Shown: positions 55,589 through 64,000, counted from the first letter of the stretch. The stretch: 64,000 nucleotides of DNA from Ohtaekwangia sp035628875 (GCA_035628875.1 DASPIZ010000019.1:1-64000), one strand, 5' to 3'. Program-made: numbers and translations. The notes: generated by a model from the sequence alone, not told the origin.

Positions 55589-56026
55589 CTATCTTCTCAC
55601 TGAGTTGGGATGTTTACAACGTTTCCAATACGTATACATCAGTTGGAGCGATTCTTCCATAGAAGTTACTGTTGAACCTTTTAGAAAAAATCCCTGCACA
55701 GTCATATCATAGGCAGCCTCGACATCGTCTGGACGTGCAGCGGTTGAAAGAAAGATAAAGGGAATGCTTTTCTTTCTCAAGTATTCATTTTCATTGATCT
55801 CCTTACGCAATTCCAGGCCATTCATTATCGGCATATTAATATCACTGATGATAAGTAATATCTTGTCACTCGTTTGTTTTAGATAATCCAGTGCTTCTTT
55901 TCCGTTATTAAAAAAAAGCGGCGTGGAAATTCCAATTCGTTCAAAGATACGTTCAATTAAGAATTGATCATCCAGGTCATCTTCGACTACAACGATATTT
56001 TCATCTTTGGTTTTGGAAATAATCAT
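55589..56026 (-). CDS. Single-domain response regulator
   Basis: The 145-residue protein is a receiver domain only: acidic triad E15/D16/D17 in VVVEDDLDD, phosphoacceptor D62 in LIISDINMPIMNG, T95 in FLSTAARP and K116 in GFFLKGS. No output domain is present, so it passes a phosphoryl group or binds a partner. The DDLDDQFLIERIF start is the RcpB-like form common in Bacteroidota, usually paired with light or PAS-type kinases. It is complete, unlike the broken regulator at 27980. Its partner kinase is not adjacent. Confidence 0.9.
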   Translation of the reverse strand: MIISKTKDENIVVVEDDLDDQFLIERIFERIGISTPLFFNNGKEALDYLKQTSDKILLIISDINMPIMNGLELRKEINENEYLRKKSIPFIFLSTAARPDDVEAAYDMTVQGFFLKGSTVTSMEESLQLMYTYWKRCKHPNSVRR

Positions 56027-56048
56027 AACTACCGGATACCGAATAATG

Positions 56049-56516
56049 TTACTGGGCCAAACTTAATTTGTCGGCAAGCTTCTTATCTTCCATTGCATTG
56101 ATCGTTGCCGCGGTGACCAGCCCGCCCAGTATATACCAGGCAATCGTCATTAACTTGGTGCGATCAGAATAATTTGTAGGCGAGTCATCAATCCCTGCGG
56201 CTTTCGGTAGAGAAACCGCACCAATGCCTGCGCCTAGGCCTAACAACAATCCTTTTAATAATGTGGTGTTTTTGTCGTGGCTGCCCGCCAGTGCGTAATA
56301 CAAGCTGTTGCTCACGAGGTCACCAGTTACCGCCACAGGAAACAATGTACGTACTAAAGGAGGTGCGGTCTTCGCGTTTTTAAAAATTTTGGCTACCGCA
56401 TTCATCCCTAGTAAATCCAGCCTTGGTGCTTTTCTATCAAATTGTGCGACACCCTGGTTGATTAACGTAAGAGCACATGCGCCTGCAAGTCCCCCGATTG
56501 CATAAGATAATTTCAT
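56049..56516 (-). CDS. Membrane protein, function unknown
   Basis: The 155-residue product has four hydrophobic segments (YAIGGLAGACALTLINQG, the region 55-75, LLLGLGAGIGAVSLP, and MTIAWYILGGLVTAATI) with short charged loops. It has no signal peptide or known motif. It precedes the response regulator on the same strand with a 22-base gap and could be in one unit with it. No family recognised. Confidence 0.68.
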   Translation of the reverse strand: MKLSYAIGGLAGACALTLINQGVAQFDRKAPRLDLLGMNAVAKIFKNAKTAPPLVRTLFPVAVTGDLVSNSLYYALAGSHDKNTTLLKGLLLGLGAGIGAVSLPKAAGIDDSPTNYSDRTKLMTIAWYILGGLVTAATINAMEDKKLADKLSLAQ

Positions 56517-56616
56517 AGTGATTCCATTAATCTTTCTCTATTTTTAAAATTTGAATGCCAGCACGGCATAAACTGCCGGGCATTTGATTTTTTAAATCTT
56601 GATCAAACAAATAATT

Positions 56617-56871
56617 ATGGAAAGTTCGATCCTTCGCGCCATAGATGAGTTAATAGAACGGCATAAAAAAGAAAATCGCAATGAGGATCCGTTGTACATT
56701 ATACTTTCTACGGATGAATCAAAGGCCGTAACAGAGGAAATCCGGAAAATTGAAAAATATCCTCCGGATCAAATCATCACATCATACCGTGATATCAAGA
56801 TTGCACCTCATCCCTCCCTGTTAAATGGAAAACGTTATGTAAGCAATGAACTTCCGGAGACCGGCTCATGA
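56617..56871 (+). CDS. Small protein, function unknown
   Basis: The 84-residue product is charged, with a helical start (MESSILRAIDELIERHKKE) and segments YIILSTDESKAVTEEI and KIAPHPSLLNGKRYVS. No membrane helix. The preferred ATG is 56617; the frame opens with TTG at 56599. The composition is that of a folded cytosolic protein. It is single and I recognise no family. Confidence 0.6.
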   Translation: MESSILRAIDELIERHKKENRNEDPLYIILSTDESKAVTEEIRKIEKYPPDQIITSYRDIKIAPHPSLLNGKRYVSNELPETGS

Positions 56872-57163
56872 TTATACCTGGGCAAGACTGTGTAAAATTA
56901 TAACCATTAGGTGGTTTATAGTTTAAGGTTCAAAGTTCATCGTGTAAGGCTCATCATGGGATAGACTGCATGTAAAAAAGTATTCGCTGCGCTTTATGCT
57001 ATAAGTTACTGCAACTGCACTGGCTTTAGAACATTTAAGCGTACAGCTTTAACGGTTAAAGTTAAAGTGTTCAAAATACACTCCCTTTTTGAAACCCACT
57101 TGTAACTTAACGCCTGTAGCCAAAGCTTATCGAAAAACCCGACACTACGGAAATCGAAAAAGT

Positions 57164-60100
57164 TTATTTAATCAACGGGAACGTTATAAAAAAAGTAGTT
57201 CCCTTCCCTATTGTGGTCTCAAACCAAATGTTTCCTTTCATCTGTTCAATTCCTTGTTTCGCTATGGCAAGTCCCAATCCTGATCCAGACTTTTTGGTTG
57301 TAAAATGTGGAATAAAAATATTTTCAGCTACATCCGGTTCTATGCCACGTCCATTATCTTTGAACTGGATGAATGCCTTATCGTTCCGCTCTTCTACTTT
57401 AATGTGAACGAGCGCGGCTTCACCAGGAACGGCAGCCTGAAATGCATTCAATATGATATTGGAAAACGTTCTTCCCAGCAGTTGATCATCCCCTTGAATA
57501 TTGGCTACTTTCACAGTTGATTCGAATAAAAGCTGACCAGAATGACTATGAAGGTCAATGATCCGTTTCAATAAGGCGATCAATTCCAGCGGTTTCATTA
57601 CTGGCTCCGGCATTTTGGCAAAAGAACTGAATGAAGATGCAATTTCATCCAGCGTGTTCACCTGACTTAACAATGAAGGAATGGCCTTTTGCATTTTATC
57701 CGTTACGTTATTCCCCGATTGAATTATTCTTTCGAGCTGCTGCAGCGTAAGCTTCATCGGTGTTAACGGATTTTTGATTTCATGTGCTACTTGTTGTGCA
57801 ATTTCACGCCACGCACGTTCGCGCTGCGTTTGTTCAAGCTCAACTTTACTTTCGCTCAACTTAAATAACATCTGATTATATTCTTTAACCATCAAACCAA
57901 TTTCATCGTCGGTTTTCCAAACAAGGGGTTGATTTATTTTGGTAAGGGAAGTCCTGCGCAATGATTGTGTAATGAAGGTAAGTGGAAATGTAAGCCACTT
58001 TGTTACTACATACGATAATACAACGAGTGCTATAAAAATCAACGAAAAGATATTCAGTATGTTCGCCAGAATATTGATTTGCACTTTTTCAAGCGCATAT
58101 AACGACTGAAAAAATGGTATTCCCAATATACCGATCAATTCGCCTGTAGTCGGTGCTTTAATTGCTGCATAGGCGGTATAATAATGCAGGTTGCCCGCGT
58201 ATTCATCTTCAATAAAAAGATTTTCACCATTCCGAATTTTTTGCAGCGCTGATGCATTAATATAATTTGAAAATAAATTTGTTTCAAAGATTAGCGGCTG
58301 ACTTGTTGCTGTTAGTAATCCGGAAGGACGATACACATTGGCATCAAGATTACCAAGTTGAGCAAGATTCGTCAATCGGTTCTCGAAGTTTACACGACGA
58401 TCAAGCGTTAACCCGTTCCTGTTGTTTAATACAGTAGCAATTTGCTCACTGAACTTTTTCGTCTTGCTCAGGTACTCATCATTGATTTGATTTAACGATG
58501 ATCGCGTTGTTACCTGAAGCGTCATTATACTCACAATGACCAGTGGAAGAAAAAACGCCAGGTTTAAAAATAACTGAATTCGGGCCGAAAAATAAAGTTT
58601 ACTTCCGCTCCAGTAATTTAACATAGCATGAAAGAAAATAAATACAAGAATGGCGACAAGACCAAGCACGAGAAAAAAAGAAAAATTAGACAGAATATGC
58701 GTAAAAGACTTTACCCGCGAAGAAACAACAGCAATCTTTCCCAACTCGTCTTCATCGGCTATGTGGTCGTATCCCGACCTTGAAATTCCTTCCGTATGGA
58801 GCGCTGGATTTCCGAACCACGCTTTATTGAACAGTCCTTCATAATTGAAGGATCCGGAACTGTAAGACAATTTATTATCCACATAAACGCCATAACTAAT
58901 TTCCTGAGATCGGTAGAATTGTAAAAATCGGTTATCCACCAGTAGTTCGGGATAAACATTTTCGGGGATAACTTTTTTTAAGGACAACTCAATCACAATA
59001 TGCCCTGCCGCTACATTGGACTTCAGCAGCGGAACTACGACCAGATACTTTTGTGTAACATCCGCAGCCGGGCTACTCACATAATAAATACCTTCGTATG
59101 CTGTGCGATAGGAATCTTTGTTATACAGGTCAAGCAGTGATGATAAATTAATGTCAGACCTTGCACTAATGTGATCGCCAGCCGCGTTGAAAATATAAAT
59201 ATCTACATCGTACTTGTTGAAATAATTCGAAAGGAAAACTTGTCTTATCTTTTGGCGCACTGCATCCTTACTTAAAAACGGTGTATTGACTCTCGTTTGA
59301 ATAAAAGCATCATTGGATATTTTTGAAGACAGTTCCCGTAGCAGGTACTCTGCAAAGTAATCCCGTTCAATTAAAAAGTTCCTGGCGAAACGAAACTGAT
59401 TATCGATTTTTTCGTCCCGGCTGAATTGATAGATTGCGAAAGAACCATTGGCAGAAATGGATAATATAGTAACAAACAAATAGGTAAAGGTGGTAAAGCT
59501 CAACCGCTTTAAACTATTGTATAACTTTAACAGAGAAACAACAACGATGTACAATAAGCCAAACAGCAACGATGAATAATATTGTTGATCTGAAAGATGA
59601 TTAAGTGATGCAAACAATACGATCGCTACCAACAAAGAAAAGCTTACGCGCTTTTTATTCTCGTCACCGATGAGCAGACGAATAAACGTGTGGGCAAAAA
59701 AGAAACAACATAGGCCTGCAATCAGAATAATCGCTGTGGCCACCAATCTTAAATCATCAAACTGAAGCGATTCCGAAAGATCAAGAACAATGGTGGAGTT
59801 GTTGTATAATGTTTGAATCACCACAAACGGAAACAACATGGCAAACAAAACAAAAACACCGGCCAGTATAGAAAGTATCCAGTTGCCAAACGTGTTGCGA
59901 TGGAAGTACTTTACTACGGAGAAATGGAAAAGGTATTTAAACAGATAAATACATACTACAAGCAGCGCAAGGACGTTGAGTAACAGATCACCCAGAGACG
60001 CATTCAGTGCAGAGGCTGCAAAAACCTGAGGATTAAAAAGATTACCTGGCAATAACGCCCCTGGGAAATCGCTGGATGTCATTAAAACCCGAAGGGCGGC

Positions 60101-60808
60101 TAATGTTCCTGCTAACACAACCAGCCCCAAGTCCGGACTTTTAAATTTTCTAATAACCCCAAATAAGAAGCCCAACAAAAAGACAAGAAAAAATAATGCG
60201 CTTACCAATGTAAATATTTTGGCGACGCCATGTACCTTCAATTCTCCCTCGCTAAAACCAATTTTAAAAGGACAGTTTTCTTCGATACACACAGGGATGC
60301 CGGATACCGCGCCAGGTTCAAAAATGTTGATATTGCCTGCAGGAAAAATATCCAGATTCCATTCCGGCTTAAGATAATCATTGATAATGGGATACCTTTT
60401 AAACAGTGGAATAACTGCAACCAATATTTGCTTATCGTTCTTTATCCACTTTCTTGCGAGGTAATCACTTCCGCCACTCTTGATTAGTTTAAGCGAATTT
60501 AAATCAGCGATTGATGCGGGACTCGGTATGAATTTATTATCAGACCATGCAATTACGCTGTTGCCCTGAATTAAATAAAATGCGAAATTTTCATTGGCTG
60601 GTAATACAAGCAATTCGCGGGGATCGGAATGGGCTAATAACTGAGCCGCCTGAGCCTCTACTTCTTCAAGTTCTTCTTGCAAGTTAACGCCAATCTCCCT
60701 TGCAATTTTCTCCGGCGATGCCGGGCGTTGAAAAAAATAATTTCCGACAAGACAGGCTGCCAGAAATATTACCGACAATAATGCATAAATCGTTGTGCGA
60801 GATTTCAA
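57164..60808 (-). CDS. Very large multi-pass sensor histidine kinase, NtrY-like
   Basis: This 1,214-residue kinase has about ten or more membrane helices. Residues 1-200 hold one helix and an extracytoplasmic part. A block of seven or so helices lies at about 215-455, and a second extracytoplasmic sensor, with dCache-like features, at about 470-720. Another helix pair and sensor at about 740-930 end with a helix and a HAMP domain. The phosphoacceptor is H1009 in VAHEIKNPLTP, in the NtrY/NtrB class. ATPase marks are SNIILNAFQAA, DNGRGI, FTTKKSGSGLGLAI and GKGTTFFI. No response regulator is adjacent. The size is unusual for such kinases. The stimulus is unknown; envelope or lipid signals are likely for this layout. 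Confidence 0.9.
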   Translation of the reverse strand: MKSRTTIYALLSVIFLAACLVGNYFFQRPASPEKIAREIGVNLQEELEEVEAQAAQLLAHSDPRELLVLPANENFAFYLIQGNSVIAWSDNKFIPSPASIADLNSLKLIKSGGSDYLARKWIKNDKQILVAVIPLFKRYPIINDYLKPEWNLDIFPAGNINIFEPGAVSGIPVCIEENCPFKIGFSEGELKVHGVAKIFTLVSALFFLVFLLGFLFGVIRKFKSPDLGLVVLAGTLAALRVLMTSSDFPGALLPGNLFNPQVFAASALNASLGDLLLNVLALLVVCIYLFKYLFHFSVVKYFHRNTFGNWILSILAGVFVLFAMLFPFVVIQTLYNNSTIVLDLSESLQFDDLRLVATAIILIAGLCCFFFAHTFIRLLIGDENKKRVSFSLLVAIVLFASLNHLSDQQYYSSLLFGLLYIVVVSLLKLYNSLKRLSFTTFTYLFVTILSISANGSFAIYQFSRDEKIDNQFRFARNFLIERDYFAEYLLRELSSKISNDAFIQTRVNTPFLSKDAVRQKIRQVFLSNYFNKYDVDIYIFNAAGDHISARSDINLSSLLDLYNKDSYRTAYEGIYYVSSPAADVTQKYLVVVPLLKSNVAAGHIVIELSLKKVIPENVYPELLVDNRFLQFYRSQEISYGVYVDNKLSYSSGSFNYEGLFNKAWFGNPALHTEGISRSGYDHIADEDELGKIAVVSSRVKSFTHILSNFSFFLVLGLVAILVFIFFHAMLNYWSGSKLYFSARIQLFLNLAFFLPLVIVSIMTLQVTTRSSLNQINDEYLSKTKKFSEQIATVLNNRNGLTLDRRVNFENRLTNLAQLGNLDANVYRPSGLLTATSQPLIFETNLFSNYINASALQKIRNGENLFIEDEYAGNLHYYTAYAAIKAPTTGELIGILGIPFFQSLYALEKVQINILANILNIFSLIFIALVVLSYVVTKWLTFPLTFITQSLRRTSLTKINQPLVWKTDDEIGLMVKEYNQMLFKLSESKVELEQTQRERAWREIAQQVAHEIKNPLTPMKLTLQQLERIIQSGNNVTDKMQKAIPSLLSQVNTLDEIASSFSSFAKMPEPVMKPLELIALLKRIIDLHSHSGQLLFESTVKVANIQGDDQLLGRTFSNIILNAFQAAVPGEAALVHIKVEERNDKAFIQFKDNGRGIEPDVAENIFIPHFTTKKSGSGLGLAIAKQGIEQMKGNIWFETTIGKGTTFFITFPLIK

Positions 60809-61245
60809 CAGCGCAAAGTGTTTAGGACGTTGTTAAAGATACTCATTTAAAATATATCAGTGCCCGGTAAATTGGTTAAAAAGAACAATCTCTCCAGGGA
60901 ATGAGTGGTTGCTGAAACTTCAAAGGCGAGTTTAGGCTGAGGCATAACGATTATGTTTTCGAACCCCTCATCGACTTTCTATACCGCAAATCTTAAACGC
61001 CAAAACTCCAAAATTTCGGAAACCTTATCAACATCAAAATCTCTGAACTTTGAAATATGAAACCCTGAACTTTGAACTTTTGATTTTCCTACGAGACGTT
61101 TCCCGTTTGATCGGATCCTTCTGCATGCCTGCGTAGCACAGACGCATCTGAATGACGGTAAAAAGAGGGAACAACTTATCCGTTTCCTACAAATTCTCAA
61201 CGTCGAAACCTCAAACAATTTCGAAACATTGAACTTCTAACTCCA
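60809..61245. other. Repeat-rich intergenic gap before the oxidase genes
   Basis: The gap carries CAAAACTCCAAAATTTCGGA, CTGAACTTTGAAATATGAAA and CTGAACTTTGAACTTTTGAT tracts, then repeat copy B at 61113-61159, and further tracts CGTCGAAACCTCAAACAATT. A 79-codon minus frame (60979-61218) only crosses these. The left end carries the promoter of the large kinase. Confidence 0.65.
61113..61159 (-). repeat. Dispersed repeat, copy B
   Basis: Read on the minus strand, ACCGTCATTCAGATGCG through GCATGCAGAAGGATCC matches copy A at 30799-30846 with a two-base gap and scattered changes. It too lies among GAACTTTGAACTTT-type repeats. Confidence 0.7.
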
Positions 61246-61617
61246 TCATCCTTTGTATTTGAGTCCCCCAAACATGTAGAGGTAAATCACCCGGGAATAG
61301 CGAAAGTTTAACGGAGCCAATAAGATCATAATGGCGATGACTGATATGATATACACCCACTGGTCGGGATTACCGAGCGCGTAATATAGAATAGCACTAA
61401 CAACGATAAGGCACGCTACTGTGATTCCATAACTCACATACATAGCACCTTGATAAAACCCGGGTTCCGGTTGAAGGCGCACACCACAATGCGGGCAAAA
61501 CTCGTTCATTAAATAAAATTTGCGGAGATTGGCCGCTGAGGATATAAACATGTTACCTTCTCTGCATCGTGGACACTTACTTTGCAGCAAGGCTCCTACG
61601 TAAGTCGTTTTTTGCAT
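61246..61617 (-). CDS. DUF983 membrane protein with zinc-ribbon cysteines
   Basis: The 123-residue protein has a zinc-ribbon start, CPRC (15-18) and CPHC (41-44), then two helices at about 60-105. The segment SKCPRCREGNMF followed by EPGFYQGAMYVSYG is diagnostic of DUF983, known near cytochrome oxidase genes in Bacteroidota and Rhizobiales. It overlaps the preceding small gene by 41 bases and closes the oxidase operon here. Its job is unknown; a role in oxidase assembly is a guess from context. Confidence 0.85.
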   Translation of the reverse strand: MQKTTYVGALLQSKCPRCREGNMFISSAANLRKFYLMNEFCPHCGVRLQPEPGFYQGAMYVSYGITVACLIVVSAILYYALGNPDQWVYIISVIAIMILLAPLNFRYSRVIYLYMFGGLKYKG

Positions 61618-61846
61618 TTTTACTGGTTTTATACCACATGTATCCCAATACCATGACTGCGATATAGGGAATCACCAGGAGATACAATATTCCCGTGTTT
61701 ATTCCCGCAGCAATGCCAGGGTTTCCGTTTGATAAATTATTTTCCAATGTTGAACGACACATTGCACATTGGGCATATAGATCAATAGCTGGTAACATGA
61801 TTCCTCCCACCAGCAACAGCAATATTTTTTTCATAGGCGTTTTCAT
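61577..61846 (-). CDS. Small CxxC membrane protein of the oxidase operon
   Basis: This 89-residue protein has a signal peptide (MKKILLLLVGGIMLPAIDLYAQ), a CAMC motif right after the cleavage site and a second membrane helix at about 50-72. The ATG at 61846 overlaps the TGA of the preceding gene in the form ATGA, which fixes the start. The frame continues to 61906 without good starts. A periplasmic CxxC near the membrane could serve copper delivery or heme handling for the oxidase. No family name recognised. Confidence 0.75.
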   Translation of the reverse strand: MKTPMKKILLLLVGGIMLPAIDLYAQCAMCRSTLENNLSNGNPGIAAGINTGILYLLVIPYIAVMVLGYMWYKTSKNAKNDLRRSLAAK

Positions 61847-62376
61847 GCGTAGTACGGACTTATCATCAGGTAAACGACAACACCGGTGATGGCTACATAC
61901 AGCCAAAGTGGAAAAGCAAATTTAGCCAATGCCTTATGTCTTTCAAAATTACCAGACCACGCCCGTACATAAGTAAACAATACAATCGGAATAATGATAA
62001 TTGAAAGTAAAATGTGCGTTATTAAAATGAAAAAATATACATACCGTATAACCCCTACGCCACCAAAAGATGTGGCCTCACTGGTCATGTGATAGAGAAC
62101 GTACATGATTAAAAAGGCCGTGGACAGCAGCACACAACAATTGATCAGGGCTTCATGTAATTTTCTTTTTTTATTCTTAATGGCAATCACTGCCATAACC
62201 AGTAGCACAGCGGTAAGCGCATTAAACGACGCATATACCGGTGGAAGAAAAGAAAAATCATAACCCGGAATCTTAACGCCGAAGAGGATAGCGATGAGAA
62301 GCGGGATAACAATGGAAACGGCGATAATCAGCTTCCTGTAAGGTTCTTTATTTTGATTTGTTAGCGAACTTTCCAT
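61843..62376 (-). CDS. DUF420 membrane protein
   Basis: The 177-residue protein has five helices with DUF420 marks: FLPPVYASFNALTAVLL, HEALINCCVLLSTAFL, YVLYHMTSEATSFGG and HILLSIIIIPIVLFT, then ERHKALAKFAFPLWLYVAITGVVVYL. DUF420 is found with caa3-type oxidase genes and related to CtaG-type assembly or heme handling. The ATG at 62376 is preferred; GTG at 62379 is possible. It is coupled by overlap to the genes on both sides. Confidence 0.88.
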   Translation of the reverse strand: MESSLTNQNKEPYRKLIIAVSIVIPLLIAILFGVKIPGYDFSFLPPVYASFNALTAVLLVMAVIAIKNKKRKLHEALINCCVLLSTAFLIMYVLYHMTSEATSFGGVGVIRYVYFFILITHILLSIIIIPIVLFTYVRAWSGNFERHKALAKFAFPLWLYVAITGVVVYLMISPYYA

Positions 62377-62378
62377 CA

Positions 62379-62870
62379 CTAATACTTTTTTAAAAGAATG
62401 GTTACTTCCGTAATCAGCCGGTCTATTTCGTCGCGGTCTTCAGCTTCGTACTGGCCGCGTATTCTTCCTTTCCTATCAACCACAACTACGTTAAAAGGTT
62501 CCTTTAGGAAGAAAATACATTGGCGCCAATCGGAATTTGTTAAGCTATTGGAAGACGTAACCTGTAGCGGATCCGTAGCAAACTGTTCTACTACGCGTTG
62601 CAGCTGATCATTGGCCTCTGCAGAACCCTCATCAAAATGGATACAGAGGAGGCTATCGCTATTAAACGGTAACCTGTTCAGTACACTGTCTGGTATGTGG
62701 TAGGGAATGGAAACTTTTCTTTCAGAACAATCTGATGGTAATTCAGGAATTTCTTCGGTAAATAAAGGCGTGACATCAAATTGGTTTTTGCCAAACCTTT
62801 TTAGCATTAAAAAAATACAGGCAGGTAAAAGTAAAGCGAGAATTAACAGTACAATTTTTTTGCCTTTCAT
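62379..62870 (-). CDS. SCO-like oxidase assembly protein without CxxxC
   Basis: The 163-residue protein has an N-terminal membrane helix (or lipobox-like LLPAC at 15-18) and a thioredoxin-like core of the SCO1/SenC type, best seen in NVVVVDRKGRIRGQYEAEDRDEIDRLI near its end. The CxxxC copper site of SCO proteins is absent; single cysteines stand at about 48, 76 and 117. It may have lost copper binding or be an assembly partner. Its place between subunit IV and DUF420 is the usual SCO place in Bacteroidota oxidase operons. Confidence 0.72.
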   Translation of the reverse strand: MKGKKIVLLILALLLPACIFLMLKRFGKNQFDVTPLFTEEIPELPSDCSERKVSIPYHIPDSVLNRLPFNSDSLLCIHFDEGSAEANDQLQRVVEQFATDPLQVTSSNSLTNSDWRQCIFFLKEPFNVVVVDRKGRIRGQYEAEDRDEIDRLITEVTILLKKY

Positions 62871-62910
62871 CGGTTAGTGTTAAAATAAAACAGATCAAAT
62901 GAATAATTAT

Positions 62911-62949
62911 AAAAAGAGGCTGCCCCTGATTTTGAGACAACCTCTTTTT
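62911..62949 (-). terminator. Hairpin between oxidase subunit IV and the SCO-like gene
   Basis: AAAAAGAGG (62911-62919) pairs with CCTCTTTTT (62941-62949); read on the minus strand the stem is followed by TTTTT within its own arm. It would end part of the oxidase transcripts and let fewer pass on to the assembly genes. Confidence 0.6.
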
Positions 62950-62972
62950 CTTTTACTGGATAAATCATTCTG

Positions 62973-63305
62973 TTAAAATCCCCGACTATCAAATATCGAA
63001 AAGCCTTCATACACGAATGCTACAAGCATCCAGACGATAAATACCAAAGGTACCAGGATCGACCAGAATAAAACTTTTGCTTCATAACGTAAGTGCATGA
63101 ATTCACCTACAATGTATGCAGCCTTCACGATCGTAAGCAAAATAAATGTTGTTGTTTTGAGCGTGCCTGTAGAAACCGTAAAAGCAATAATAAATTCAAC
63201 GATGGTTACGAGGAGGAGTATGCCCGCCACAGTCCATAACTTTTTAATTTTTTCCTTATCGGGAGGCAGCACTTTTACCGTTGTAGTTTCTTCTGAATGG
63301 TCCAT
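62973..63305 (-). CDS. Cytochrome c oxidase subunit IV
   Basis: The 110-residue protein is a small oxidase subunit with three helices: LWTVAGILLLVTIVEFIIAF, TTFILLTIVKAAYIVGEFMH and VLFWSILVPLVFIVWMLVAF. The YIVGEFMHL and EFMHLRYE segments are usual in the CyoD/subunit IV family of Bacteroidota. It follows subunit III after 32 bases and supports complex assembly. Confidence 0.9.
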   Translation of the reverse strand: MDHSEETTTVKVLPPDKEKIKKLWTVAGILLLVTIVEFIIAFTVSTGTLKTTTFILLTIVKAAYIVGEFMHLRYEAKVLFWSILVPLVFIVWMLVAFVYEGFSIFDSRGF

Positions 63306-63337
63306 ACAATTTTATTTTCAGTTTTTCGAATTCAATA

Positions 63338-64000
63338 TTAAACAAGGTAAAAGAAGGTAAAAACAAATACCCATACGAGATCGACAAAGTGCCAGTATAA
63401 GCCGACTTTTTCAACCATTTCATAGTGACCTCTCCTATCGTAAACGCCCATTACGGTGTTATAATAAATCAGGAAGTTAAGGCACACGCCACTGAAGACG
63501 TGAAAGCCGTGGAAACCGGTGATGAAGAAAAAGAACGCAGCAAAATCCGGTGGACCATACTCATTCTGCGAAAGGCCTGCTCCTATTCCGCCACCATGAC
63601 CGTGGATAAAGTGAGTCCATTCCCATGCCTGACAACCTAAAAATGTAAGTCCGCCAATGACCGTCCACAACATCCATTTTTCAACAGCAGCGCGATCCAT
63701 GCGATGCCCTGCTTCCACAGCAAGTACCATGGTTACAGAACTCATGATGAGGATAAAAGTCATGATACCAACAAACACCAAAGGCGCATTTACACCATGG
63801 AGAAAAGGCATGGCATTAAAAACATGGTCAGGGATGGGCCACGTTGCATGGGAAGAGCGAACCAACCCATAAGTGATCAATAATGCAGAGAAAGTAAATG
63901 CATCTGAAAGCAGAAAGAACCACATCATGAGCTTGCCATAGCTGGCACCCATTGGTGATACTCCTCCATCCCATACGCTCCGGCCCGGTGCCGGTGTCAC
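63338..64000 (-). CDS. ctaE: Cytochrome c oxidase subunit III, 5' end cut off
   Basis: At least 220 residues of this membrane protein lie in the window; the frame is open to the edge, so the start lies beyond 64000 or at the edge GTG. It has the subunit III helices and family marks WFFLLSDAFTFSALLITY, HGVNAPLVFVG, GCQAWEWTHF, FFITGFHGFHVFSG and VGLYWHFVDLVWVFVFTFFY. The GFHGFHV and YWHFVDLVW segments are diagnostic. Subunits I and II should be just outside. This heads the visible part of the minus-strand oxidase operon. Confidence 0.94.
   Translation of the reverse strand: MTPAPGRSVWDGGVSPMGASYGKLMMWFFLLSDAFTFSALLITYGLVRSSHATWPIPDHVFNAMPFLHGVNAPLVFVGIMTFILIMSSVTMVLAVEAGHRMDRAAVEKWMLWTVIGGLTFLGCQAWEWTHFIHGHGGGIGAGLSQNEYGPPDFAAFFFFITGFHGFHVFSGVCLNFLIYYNTVMGVYDRRGHYEMVEKVGLYWHFVDLVWVFVFTFFYLV

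Noticed and set aside
1..64000. tRNA, rRNA, CRISPR, insertion sequence or prophage
   Set aside because: No cloverleaf with GTTCGAATC-type arm, no spaced repeats, no transposase or integrase motif found by reading; the tandem array at 20298 has no spacers.

Overview
The window reads as a chromosomal segment of a Bacteroidota bacterium, most likely a Cytophagales. The signs are type IX secretion (T9SS) C-terminal sorting domains on a GH10 xylanase and on a giant sugar dehydrogenase, a GH97 (SusB-like) glycosidase, many lipoproteins with Bacteroidota-type lipoboxes, a cytochrome oxidase operon with DUF420/DUF983 neighbours, weak Shine-Dalgarno signals and a cobalamin-riboswitch BtuB. I could not place genus or species.

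Left part (1-12010): the end of an SDR gene, a secreted methionine sulfoxide reductase B and a GH26 mannanase precede a compact ECF sigma module. In that module the sigma gene overlaps a membrane anti-sigma-like protein carrying a trypsin-like protease domain, and a tiny lipoprotein gene is divergent. The sigma and lipoprotein genes appear to share one promoter motif on opposite strands with identical 14-nt spacing. A glucuronoxylan unit follows: uxuA and a GH10 xylanase on one strand, and a LacI regulator, a GH67 alpha-glucuronidase and an SDR (probable mannonate/fructuronate oxidoreductase) on the other, with two LacI-type operators between the divergent arms.

Middle (12126-36732): a trehalose synthase-maltokinase fusion, a VIT1-type transporter, a short HPF, a split YeeE/YedE pair, a YfiR-like protein, a sterol desaturase-family hydroxylase, a six-copy 92-bp tandem repeat, and a 1,408-residue PQQ-type sugar dehydrogenase with CBM6 and chitobiase-like modules. 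Next come a DUF72 protein, a sensor kinase next to a response regulator that has lost its phosphoacceptor region, GH97 and GH20 glycosidases, a cluster of decaying unknown genes (33628-35368) and a lipoprotein with a ZU5-like domain.

Right part (36976-64000): a complete pstSCAB-phoU operon with a candidate Pho box, btuB under a cobalamin riboswitch, an AI-2E family permease, a PQQ-repeat propeller protein, an LTA-synthase-like phosphotransferase, several very small proteins (32, 33 and possibly 37 residues), lspA, a VOC protein, an SDR, an acyl-CoA oxidase with a TerB-like N-terminus, a response regulator, a very large NtrY-like sensor kinase, and a cytochrome oxidase operon (subunits III and IV, a SCO-like protein without CxxxC, DUF420, a CxxC small membrane protein, DUF983) that runs off the right edge. 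Many intergenic gaps carry degenerate repeats built on GTTCAAAGTT-like words. No tRNA, rRNA, CRISPR array, transposase or phage gene was recognised.
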